A DNA stretch of 5,958 nt from Chloroflexota bacterium (GTDB lineage: Bacteria > Chloroflexota > UBA5177 > JANWHV01), in contig JANWHO010000308.1 in NCBI GenBank assembly GCA_025450375.1, forward strand, positions 1 through 5,958. Reading direction: 5' to 3'. The notes under the pieces are model-generated. The model was given only the letters and a program-made list of their open reading frames with translations, had not been told where the DNA came from and made no database searches. This document shows positions 1 through 5,465 of this stretch, piece after piece (within the stretch, counting starts at the first letter, position 1; every line of letters starts with the position of its first letter). The translations under genes and the position numbers were made by a program.

Positions 1-811
1 CGTTCTGGTACCTCGCAGCCCGCATGAGCGACACGGCGGCGCTGCCCATTTCGGCCCGCAAGGTAGGGTCCAGGGCGGGTGAGGGACTCTCCTCGATCAC
101 TTTTTGGTGCTTGCGCTGCACCGAGCAATCGCGCTCGCCCAGATGCACGATGTTTCCCTGCTGATCGGCCAGGATCTGAAACTCAACGTGCCGAGGGGCC
201 GAGATTGCCCGCTCCAACAGCACGGCGGCGTCCCCAAAGGCAGTCTGGGCCTCTCGCCGAGCCGATTCAAGGGCGGCCTCGAAGTCCGTCCGCGACTGGA
301 CCAGGCGCATCCCGCGGCCCCCACCGCCCGCCGTTGCCTTGATCAATAGGGGAAAGCCCATCTCCTCGGCGGCGGCCCGGAGGCTGCCGAGATCCTGGCT
401 AGGGCCGTCGTATCCAGGGACGACCGGGACACCCACGTCGCGGGCCAGTTTTTTGGCCGCCGCCTTGTCGCCCAGCAATCGCATCGCCTCGGGCGAAGGG
501 CCGATGAAGACAATTCCGGCCTCCCGGCATGCCCCGGCGAAGTCCGGATTCTCGGACAGAAAGCCGTAGCCGGGATGGATAGCCTCCGCACGGGTCGCGC
601 GCGCGGCGGCAATCAGCAAATCCGGGCGCAGGTAGCTGTCCGAGGCCGGTGACGGACCAAGGTAGTAGCTCTCGTCCGCGCGGCGCGTATGAAGGGCCCA
701 GCGATCGGCGTCCGAGAATACGGCGACCGAGCGCACTCCTAGCTCCCGGCAGGCCCGGCTGATCCGCACCGCGATCTCGCCCCGATTGGCAATCAGAATC
801 TTCCCGAACAC
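1..811 (-). CDS. liuD: 3-methylcrotonyl-CoA carboxylase alpha subunit, N-terminal biotin carboxylase part (partial, runs off the left edge)
   Basis: This is the ATP-dependent biotin carboxylase component of an acyl-CoA carboxylase. It carboxylates biotin with bicarbonate for transfer to 3-methylcrotonyl-CoA in leucine breakdown, in the cytoplasm. Translating the minus strand from GTG at 811 gives 270 codons, open to the window edge. Visible landmarks are the classic N-terminus KILIANRGEIAVR (residues 4-16), HPGYGFLSEN (79-88), the ATP-grasp glycine loop AGGGGRGMR (161-169), RHVEFQILAD (207-216), GERDCSVQRKHQKVIEE (225-241), and AARYQN (265-270), where the family usually continues with AGTVEF. 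The rest of the ATP-grasp domain, the BT domain and the biotinyl domain with its lysine must lie beyond base 1. The GTG overlaps the liuC stop by one base (TAGTG). A weak GAGGA (828-824) sits 12 nt upstream, so translational coupling is likely. The family is certain; the substrate (3-methylcrotonyl-CoA rather than propionyl- or acetyl-CoA) is inferred from the liuB and liuC neighbours. Confidence 0.93.
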   Translation of the reverse strand, partial: MFGKILIANRGEIAVRISRACRELGVRSVAVFSDADRWALHTRRADESYYLGPSPASDSYLRPDLLIAAARATRAEAIHPGYGFLSENPDFAGACREAGIVFIGPSPEAMRLLGDKAAAKKLARDVGVPVVPGYDGPSQDLGSLRAAAEEMGFPLLIKATAGGGGRGMRLVQSRTDFEAALESARREAQTAFGDAAVLLERAISAPRHVEFQILADQQGNIVHLGERDCSVQRKHQKVIEESPSPALDPTLRAEMGSAAVSLMRAARYQN

Positions 812-1614
812 TAGAGAGCACCGTCCTCAATCCAGGCCGGCTTCCGTTTCTCCAGAAAGGCGGCGATCCCCTCGCGCCCCTCGGGGCCGGCGCGCAGGCG
901 GGCGATCAGTTGCGTGGTCTCCGCCCGCGCCTCGGCTGGGGTCCGCCCCGCCACCTTGTTGATCAAGGTTCGCGCCTGGGCGGCGGCGTGCGGAGCGGCG
1001 GTCAGAAAATCCTTGAGCGTCGCCCGCAGGACGGTGTCCAACTCGGCGGCGGGGGCGATCTGATGGACCAAGCCAATCCGCAGGGCGCGCTCGGCGTCGA
1101 AGCGGGCCCCGCTGGAAAACAGGGCGCGGGCATGACCCTGGCCGATCTTCGCGACCACGAAGGGGGAAATCGCCGCCGGCAGGAGGCCCAGTTTCACCTC
1201 GCTAAGGGAAAAACGGGCGTCATCCGCCGCCACCACCAGGTCGCAAGCCGCCAGCAAGCCAATGCCGCCGCCAAAGATCACCCCGTGGGCGCGCGCCACC
1301 GTGGGCACCGGGCAGGTGTTCAGCGCCGACAGGAGGTCGGCCAGAAGACCGGCGTCGTTCAGATTTTCCTCCATCCCAAGACCGGCCACCGTCCGCATCC
1401 ACTCCAGGTCGGCCCCGGCGCAGAAGGCCGATCCCTCGCCCGACAGCACCAGGACTCGGACGCCGGGAATGCCGCCTACCGAGCCAAAGCACCGCGCCAA
1501 TTCCTCCATCATGGCGCCATCCATGGCGTTGTAGATCGCTGGCCGGTTGAGACGGACCCAGAGGATGCCGCCCTCTTGCTCGACCCTCAGATGCTCATAG
1601 GCTCCGTTGGTCAC
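811..1614 (-). CDS. liuC: methylglutaconyl-CoA hydratase (enoyl-CoA hydratase/crotonase family)
   Basis: A 267-residue crotonase-fold enzyme, full length for the family. It probably interconverts 3-methylglutaconyl-CoA and 3-hydroxy-3-methylglutaryl-CoA, the step after methylcrotonyl-CoA carboxylase in leucine catabolism. Visible features are the NRP motif near residue 23 (RLNRPAIYNAM), the CoA-binding/oxyanion segment FCAGADLEWMR (64-74), the second oxyanion segment FGGGIGLLAACD (114-125) and LSEVKLGLLPAAISPFVV (137-154), whose Glu139 matches the conserved catalytic glutamate of crotonases. The first catalytic glutamate (rat hydratase Glu144) is replaced by glycine (GGGIGL). The CAGADL-W-M signature and the AISPFVV segment match bacterial LiuC proteins as I remember them, and these also lack that glutamate. 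The start is GTG at 1614, with GAAGGGAG (1630-1623) 8 nt upstream. The gene lies 17 bp after liuB and overlaps liuD by one base, so it belongs to the same operon. Confidence 0.9.
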   Translation of the reverse strand: MTNGAYEHLRVEQEGGILWVRLNRPAIYNAMDGAMMEELARCFGSVGGIPGVRVLVLSGEGSAFCAGADLEWMRTVAGLGMEENLNDAGLLADLLSALNTCPVPTVARAHGVIFGGGIGLLAACDLVVAADDARFSLSEVKLGLLPAAISPFVVAKIGQGHARALFSSGARFDAERALRIGLVHQIAPAAELDTVLRATLKDFLTAAPHAAAQARTLINKVAGRTPAEARAETTQLIARLRAGPEGREGIAAFLEKRKPAWIEDGAL

Positions 1615-1631
1615 TTCCCGCTCTCCCTTCT

Positions 1632-3242
1632 CTACATGCGGAATACGCCGAAGGTGGTGGGCTCAATGGGAGCGTTCAGAGCGGCCGCGATCCCCAGGGC
1701 CAGGACCATCCGGGTATCGGCGGGCGCGATCACCCCGTCGTCCCAGAGGCGGGACGTGGAATAGTACGGGTTGCCCTCGCGCTCGTAGGCGGCGAGCGTC
1801 TCCGCCTCCAGGGCACCTCGTTCTTCGTCCCCCAGTCCCCGGCCCCGCGCTTTCAGTCCCTCTTCCCGGACTGTCACCAGGGTGCCGGCCGCCTGCCGTC
1901 CTCCCATCACGGAGATGCGCGCGTTGGGCCACATCCACAGTTGGCGCGGACCGAAGGCGCGCCCGCACATCCCGTAGTTGCCGGCCCCGAACGAGCCGCC
2001 AATGATCACGGTGAACTTGGGCACCCGCGCCGAGGCCACGGCGGTGACCATCTTGGCCCCATCCTTGGCGATGCCCCCGCGTTCGTATTGCTTCCCCACC
2101 ATGAAACCGGCGATATTCTGCAGGAAGACCAGGGGCAGCATCCGTTGCGCGCACAACTCGATGAAGTGGGCCGCTTTGAGGGCGCTCTCCGAAAACAGGA
2201 TGCCGTTATTGGCGATCACCCCAACCGGGTAGCCGTGGATGTGGGAAAAGCCACAGACCAGGGTCGCGCCATAGTTTGCCTTGAACTCATGCAAACGGCT
2301 CCCGTCCACTACGCGGGCGATCACCTCGCGAACGTCATAGGCCTGGCGCGAATCGGATGGTACGACTCCGGCCAACTCCTCGGGATCGTAGAGGGGTGGC
2401 TCCGGCTCCTCTGGCTGCCAGGGAAGATCGGGGCGGCGCCGAGCGATCCCCGCCACGCTCCGGCGCAGGATGGCCAGCGCGTGTTCGTCGTTCTGGGCAT
2501 AGTGGTCCGCCACACCGGAGATCCGGGTATGCACTTCGGCCCCGCCCAGCTCCTCGGCCGTGACCTCTTCCCCGGTCGCCGCCTTGACCAGCGGCGGCCC
2601 GCCCAAAAAGATCGTGCCCGTTCCCCGCACGATCACCGTCTCGTCGCTCAGCGCGGGCACGTAGGCACCACCCGCCGTGCAAGAGCCCATGACCGCCGCC
2701 AGTTGAGGAATCCCAAGGGCCGACATCCGAGCCTGGTTATAAAAGATGCGGCCAAAATGGTCGCGATCGGGGAACACCTCCGCCTGTAAGGGGAGGAACG
2801 CACCGCCGGAATCGACCAGATAGATGCAAGGCAGATGATTCTCCAGGGCAATCTCTTGCGCCCGCAGATGCTTTTTCACCGTGATCGGGTAGTACGTCCC
2901 TCCCTTGACCGTGGCGTCATTGGCCACGATCACCACCTCAAGGCCCTCCACCACCCCGATTCCCGTGATGATCCCCGCGCCCGGCACCGCGTCGTCATAC
3001 TGCCCATTGGCGGCCAGGGGTGAGAACTCGAGAAAAGGGGTATCGGGGTCGAGCAAGAGATCCACGCGGTCACGGACGAAGAGCTTCCCGCGCTTGGCAT
3101 GGCGCTCGCGCGCCCGCTCCCCGCCTCCGTCATGCACCGCGCGGAGGCGGCGCCGCAGATCCTCGACCAGGGCCAGATTTTCTCGGGCGTTGGCCTGGAA
3201 CTCGGCGCTGGTACACCCAACCTTACTGCTCAGAACGCTCAA
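1632..3242 (-). CDS. liuB: 3-methylcrotonyl-CoA carboxylase beta subunit (carboxyltransferase)
   Basis: The 536-residue carboxyltransferase subunit of methylcrotonyl-CoA carboxylase. It moves the carboxyl group from carboxybiotin on the alpha subunit to 3-methylcrotonyl-CoA, giving 3-methylglutaconyl-CoA. Both crotonase-like halves are complete: an N-terminal domain at about 30-290 with [18 protein letters not shown] (108-125), [13 protein letters not shown] (141-153) and oxyanion segment [16 protein letters not shown] (186-201); and a C-terminal domain at about 295-530 with [19 protein letters not shown] (331-349), [11 protein letters not shown] (373-383) and [17 protein letters not shown] (414-430). 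The ending [13 protein letters not shown] (493-505) and [14 protein letters not shown] is typical of MCC beta rather than propionyl-CoA carboxylase beta. Length matches the roughly 535 residues usual for LiuB. The start is TTG at 3242. The next in-frame ATG/GTG/TTG downstream is GTG at residue 36, inside the conserved HDGGG region, and no other start lies between the upstream stop and this TTG. First enzyme of the liuBCD block. Confidence 0.95.
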   Translation of the reverse strand: MSVLSSKVGCTSAEFQANARENLALVEDLRRRLRAVHDGGGERARERHAKRGKLFVRDRVDLLLDPDTPFLEFSPLAANGQYDDAVPGAGIITGIGVVEGLEVVIVANDATVKGGTYYPITVKKHLRAQEIALENHLPCIYLVDSGGAFLPLQAEVFPDRDHFGRIFYNQARMSALGIPQLAAVMGSCTAGGAYVPALSDETVIVRGTGTIFLGGPPLVKAATGEEVTAEELGGAEVHTRISGVADHYAQNDEHALAILRRSVAGIARRRPDLPWQPEEPEPPLYDPEELAGVVPSDSRQAYDVREVIARVVDGSRLHEFKANYGATLVCGFSHIHGYPVGVIANNGILFSESALKAAHFIELCAQRMLPLVFLQNIAGFMVGKQYERGGIAKDGAKMVTAVASARVPKFTVIIGGSFGAGNYGMCGRAFGPRQLWMWPNARISVMGGRQAAGTLVTVREEGLKARGRGLGDEERGALEAETLAAYEREGNPYYSTSRLWDDGVIAPADTRMVLALGIAAALNAPIEPTTFGVFRM

Positions 3243-3247
3243 GATCG

Positions 3248-3252
3248 CCTCC
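3248..3252 (-). promoter_or_regulatory. Shine-Dalgarno site that fixes the TTG start of liuB
   Basis: GGAGG reads 3252 to 3248 on the minus strand, 5 nt before the TTG at 3242. It is the main reason for accepting TTG as the liuB start, since no other start codon lies between the upstream TAG (3284-3282) and the conserved N-terminus. Confidence 0.7.
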
Positions 3253-3281
3253 GCCTCGGCAGCCCGCCCCGCGCCTTCACT

Positions 3282-3899
3282 CTAGGCTTGAGGAGGCTGG
3301 ACATCGGGATCGGTGGGCTGATCGGTATCGGGCCGGCCCAAGGGGAACGGGAGACGCGGCGGCTCGGGCGGCGCGTCAAAGTTGTCGCTCACGGGAGGTG
3401 GTGGAGGCGGACTCGGCATTCGAGGAGGGGGGAGCGGGTCTTGCGACCATTGCTGTAAGGGTGGGGGGGGAGCAGGCACTGGTTGCTGGCCCTGCACCAA
3501 TCGCACCTGGAAGCGGGCCCGCTGCAACTCGCCGCCGCCAACCCGCAGCACCACGGCATGGGTACCGGGGGTTCGGAACTGGAGCATGGCCAGATTGTAG
3601 ACGAGCGGTACCAGCCCATCCTCGCCGGGGATCGCGGTGGGCGGGCGTCCCATGGTGATCGTGCCGCGGGGCGGCTCGGGCAGAATGGACTGCTCGTCCG
3701 GATCCACCAGATCGATCTCAATCGGAAACGGGGTATTGGCATCGTTCCAGGGAACGCGGAGGCGGATAGCGATGCTTAAGGCCGGGTGAATGACTGGGAA
3801 ACCGCTCGCCCATAACACGTCAATGGTGCCATGGATGTAATGGCGGTTATTGGCCGCCAGCGACGCTTCGGCCACCACCAGATAGTCCACCTGCAGCAT
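3282..3899 (-). CDS. DUF6941-like protein with proline-rich C-terminal tail, function unknown
   Basis: A 205-residue protein. Residues 1-135 look like the DUF6941 domain of unknown function, recognised from memory of its pattern: a start like LQVDYLVVAEAS, then NNRHYIHGTIDVLWASGFP (17-35), a beta-strand run LSIAIRLRVPWNDAN (41-55), a polar strand IEIDLVDPDEQS (60-71), and GTHAVVLRVGGGEL (112-125), suggesting an all-beta fold. Residues 136-205 are low-complexity and rich in Pro, Gln and Asp, with two runs of four and six prolines (144-147 and 164-169), and are probably disordered. There is no signal peptide or membrane segment. ATG at 3899 was chosen because GGGAG (3912-3908) lies 8 nt upstream and the domain begins there; the frame stays open to GTG at 4043 but that extension runs through the intergenic region with no ribosome site. 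It is 39 bp upstream of liuB on the same strand and probably the first gene of the transcript. Its role is unknown and I infer no link to leucine degradation beyond position. Confidence 0.8.
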   Translation of the reverse strand: MLQVDYLVVAEASLAANNRHYIHGTIDVLWASGFPVIHPALSIAIRLRVPWNDANTPFPIEIDLVDPDEQSILPEPPRGTITMGRPPTAIPGEDGLVPLVYNLAMLQFRTPGTHAVVLRVGGGELQRARFQVRLVQGQQPVPAPPPPLQQWSQDPLPPPRMPSPPPPPPVSDNFDAPPEPPRLPFPLGRPDTDQPTDPDVQPPQA

Positions 3900-3907
3900 G
3901 GCGTTCT

Positions 3908-3912
3908 CTCCC
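3908..3912 (-). promoter_or_regulatory. Shine-Dalgarno site that fixes the ATG start of the DUF6941-like gene
   Basis: GGGAG reads 3912 to 3908 on the minus strand, 8 nt before ATG 3899. It favours a 205-residue product over a 253-residue version starting at GTG 4043, which has no comparable site. Confidence 0.6.
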
Positions 3913-4042
3913 AGTCCCACTCGGCCGCCCACCGTCTCACAAAGAAGCGGACGCCGATTCCCACTGTACCACGTTGCGGGAGAGAGGGACGACCTCCGGG
4001 TGGGTGCCTCTTCCTGTATCATGGCCTGTACGCCCACCGACA

Positions 4043-4060
4043 CCTGTAGATGTCTACCGG
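4043..4060. promoter_or_regulatory. imperfect 18-bp inverted repeat, candidate operator for the MFS gene
   Basis: The sequence CCTGTAGATGTCTACCGG is an inverted repeat: GTAGA (4046-4050) and TCTAC (4053-4057) are perfect 5-bp arms around TG. The arms extend to 8 bp with one mismatch (T4045 against C4058), because CC (4043-4044) pairs with GG (4059-4060). It lies 38 bp before the MFS start codon, between the gene and any upstream -35, a usual place for a repressor site. No regulator gene is adjacent, so the binding protein is unknown. Confidence 0.4.
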
Positions 4061-4085
4061 CTATTAGCGCCCGGCAGGATGAAAT

Positions 4086-4090
4086 GGAGG
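4086..4090 (+). promoter_or_regulatory. Shine-Dalgarno site of the MFS gene
   Basis: GGAGG at 4086-4090 is 7 nt before ATG 4098. It decides between this ATG and later in-frame methionines at residues 8 and 12. Confidence 0.75.
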
Positions 4091-4097
4091 ACGCTCA

Positions 4098-5324
4098 ATG
4101 CCGCGAGAGGCGCGGCTTATGCTGCTCTCCATGTTCCTCGGCTCACTGCCGATTGGGTTGCTGCTCGTTTTCTATCCCCTCTATCTGCATGACCTTGGCA
4201 TGCATTCTCTCTTGATCGGGAACATTTTTACCGTGGCGGGTATCGCCTCCTCGGGCCTCTTGGTGGTGATCGGTCCGGCAGCGGATCGCTTTGGGCGCAG
4301 GCGCTTCCTCCTGGCCGGGACCGCGCTCCCCGCCGTGGGCTATCTGATTTTTCTTCTCTCCACCGCCACGCCATGGCTCGTGGTAGCCAGCATCCTGGGA
4401 GGGGTTGGCTTTTCCGGCGGCCTGGGCGGAGGACTGGTCACCGCAACCTTCAACCCCATACTCGCCGGCACCGTCGAGCCGGCGCGGCGCACTTCCATGC
4501 TTGCCTATAATGAAGTTGCCTGGGTAGCCGCCATGGGGCTGGGTTCACTGCTGGCCGCCCTCCCCGCCCTTCTGGCCCGCGCGCATCTGATGGCCGGCCT
4601 TACCGCCGACCGCTGGCTGTTCGTCTTTTGCCTGCTGGTCAGCATGGGCGCCACGGCCGCCCTGCTGCCCGTGCATGAGCGGTACTCCATTCACCGAACG
4701 ACGCCCGAGCAGCCGCGCCGAGCCACCGGGAAGGCCACCCGAACCGCATTCCCGCTCATCCTCAAGCTGGCGGTATTCTTCACCCTGCAAGGCGCCGGCC
4801 TCGGGTTGGTGGTCCAGTTGCTTCCCCTGTGGTTTCAGTTGAGTTTTCACACCACGGCCGCCGCCATCGCGCCCTGGTTTTCCGCCGCCCAATTGGCGGG
4901 CCTCCCCTTGATCATGGTGGTGCCCTGGCTTGCCCGCCGCATTGGGGTCGCGGGCGTAATCCTGTTTGCCGCCAGTTCCAGCCTCTTGTTCATGGTGGGG
5001 GTACCGTTTGCCGGGGGAGTAAGTCTGGCCGGCTTGCTGTACGTGTGCCGATCCGCGCTGGTGTCCATGCAGTGGCCGGCCCAGCACTCGTTTTTGCAAG
5101 GAGCGGTGGACCCTCGGGTGCGCGGCACCGCGACCAGCGTGACTCTCGGATGCTGGAGCATCGCCAATGCCCTGCTGCCCTCGTTGACCGGCTACTTGCT
5201 TGACCATCATCAACTGAAGACGCCGATTTTTCTGGGCGCCGGGTGCTACGCCGCCGCGGCCGTCTGGTTCGCTATGACGCTCCGGGCCACTCCCCTCCCG
5301 GAAGAGGAGAAGGGCCAACGATAG
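4098..5324 (+). CDS. MFS-family 12-TM transporter, substrate unknown
   Basis: A 408-residue integral membrane protein of the major facilitator superfamily, full length for a 12-helix member. Hydrophobic segments lie at about 8-30, 37-60, 70-89, 91-113, 135-160, 172-191, 219-245, 255-276, 282-304, 305-326, 343-367 and 376-396. The hydrophilic stretch 192-218 is the central cytoplasmic loop between the two six-helix halves. The loop between helices 2 and 3 has GPAADRFGRRR (59-69), a good match to MFS motif A (G-x-x-x-D-R-x-G-R-R). Helix 4 is very glycine-rich (GGVGFSGGLGGGL, 101-113). A second-half loop with R340-V-R-G (DPRVRGTATS) is also typical. There is no cleaved signal peptide. It is probably a proton-coupled exporter of small molecules, but neither substrate nor direction can be read from the sequence. 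It is transcribed alone, divergent from the DUF6941-liu cluster. Confidence 0.9.
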   Translation: MPREARLMLLSMFLGSLPIGLLLVFYPLYLHDLGMHSLLIGNIFTVAGIASSGLLVVIGPAADRFGRRRFLLAGTALPAVGYLIFLLSTATPWLVVASILGGVGFSGGLGGGLVTATFNPILAGTVEPARRTSMLAYNEVAWVAAMGLGSLLAALPALLARAHLMAGLTADRWLFVFCLLVSMGATAALLPVHERYSIHRTTPEQPRRATGKATRTAFPLILKLAVFFTLQGAGLGLVVQLLPLWFQLSFHTTAAAIAPWFSAAQLAGLPLIMVVPWLARRIGVAGVILFAASSSLLFMVGVPFAGGVSLAGLLYVCRSALVSMQWPAQHSFLQGAVDPRVRGTATSVTLGCWSIANALLPSLTGYLLDHHQLKTPIFLGAGCYAAAAVWFAMTLRATPLPEEEKGQR

Positions 5325-5344
5325 AACGCCGCTGTCACATACGG

Positions 5345-5357
5345 GCGAGGGGCTCGC
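5345..5357 (+). terminator. short GC hairpin after the MFS gene, weak terminator candidate
   Basis: GCGAG (5345-5349) and CTCGC (5353-5357) can pair around a GGG loop, 20 nt after the MFS stop codon. The stem is only 5 bp and no T-tract follows, so intrinsic termination is doubtful. Confidence 0.2.
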
Positions 5358-5381
5358 AGGCGCCAATGCAATGGGCTGCAC

Positions 5382-5422
5382 CCGGCCTCAGCCGATTCGT
5401 TCCTGCCATCCGGCCTCAGCCG
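5382..5422. repeat. two 13-nt direct repeats in the convergent intergenic region
   Basis: CCGGCCTCAGCCG occurs at 5382-5394 and again, identically, at 5410-5422, a period of 28 bp. Including the three bases before each copy (CAC and CAT), the match is 15 of 16. The copies lie in the 141-bp noncoding gap between the convergent MFS and phosphoesterase genes. No further copy was noticed elsewhere in the window. Confidence 0.75.
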
Positions 5423-5428
5423 GAGGCC
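5412..5428. terminator. GC-rich hairpin between convergent genes, possible bidirectional terminator
   Basis: GGCCTC (5412-5417) pairs perfectly with GAGGCC (5423-5428) around a 5-nt AGCCG loop. It lies 87 bp past the MFS stop and 37 bp past the phosphoesterase stop, where a shared terminator would be expected. No run of T follows on either strand, so it would have to work as a U-tract-less terminator or as an RNA 3' end stabiliser. Confidence 0.4.
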
Positions 5429-5465
5429 CTGTTCCACCATAGTCGGCATCCCGCAACGGCGGAGG

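Larger units (their letters stand above)
3900..4097. promoter_or_regulatory. divergent intergenic region between the DUF6941-liu cluster and the MFS gene
   Basis: These 198 bp separate two divergently transcribed units and must carry promoters for the MFS gene and probably for the minus-strand cluster. I looked for sigma-70 boxes on both strands and found only weak ones. TATCAT at 4017-4022 on the plus strand has no -35 at the right distance. TATTAG at 4062-4067 has only CCGACA (4037-4042) upstream, at a 19-bp spacing. TACAGT (3968-3963) on the minus strand has no clear -35. No riboswitch or attenuator stem was evident. The region contains an inverted repeat (4043-4060) and four CTGTA copies. 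Confidence 0.5.

Noticed and set aside
399..830. 143-codon minus-strand frame overlapping the liuD region
   Set aside because: It is an out-of-frame shadow of liuD. The frame starting at GTG 811 carries every biotin carboxylase motif, while this one has an Arg/Gly-rich composition typical of GC-rich shadows.
910..1764. 284-codon plus-strand frame opposite liuC and the liuB end
   Set aside because: It is antisense to two well-supported genes, rich in Arg, Gly, Gln and His, with no motif and no ribosome site noted.
1941..2789. 282-codon plus-strand frame opposite liuB
   Set aside because: It lies entirely antisense to the conserved carboxyltransferase and shows no recognisable domain. Long antisense frames are expected in GC-rich DNA.
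1632..3242. propionyl-CoA carboxylase beta subunit as the alternative assignment
   Set aside because: The C-terminus ([27 protein letters not shown]) and the N-terminal [18 protein letters not shown] pattern match methylcrotonyl-CoA carboxylase beta, and the adjacent LiuC-like hydratase fits leucine degradation.
3900..4043. N-terminal extension of the DUF6941-like protein to GTG 4043 (253 residues)
   Set aside because: The 48 extra residues do not resemble the domain, have no ribosome site, and would fill most of the divergent promoter region. ATG 3899 has GGGAG at 8 nt and matches the domain start.
4021..4215. small frame from ATG 4021, considered as a leader peptide for the MFS gene
   Set aside because: It has no Shine-Dalgarno site, does not stop before the MFS start, and runs on as a cysteine-rich out-of-frame shadow of the transporter.
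4545..5381. 278-codon minus-strand frame opposite the MFS gene
   Set aside because: Its Gly/Gln/Arg-rich composition and full antisense overlap with a 12-TM transporter mark it as a shadow.
5325..5465. CRISPR-like array in the convergent intergenic region
   Set aside because: There are only two 13-nt repeats with a 15-nt gap, no third copy and no cas genes, so it does not qualify.
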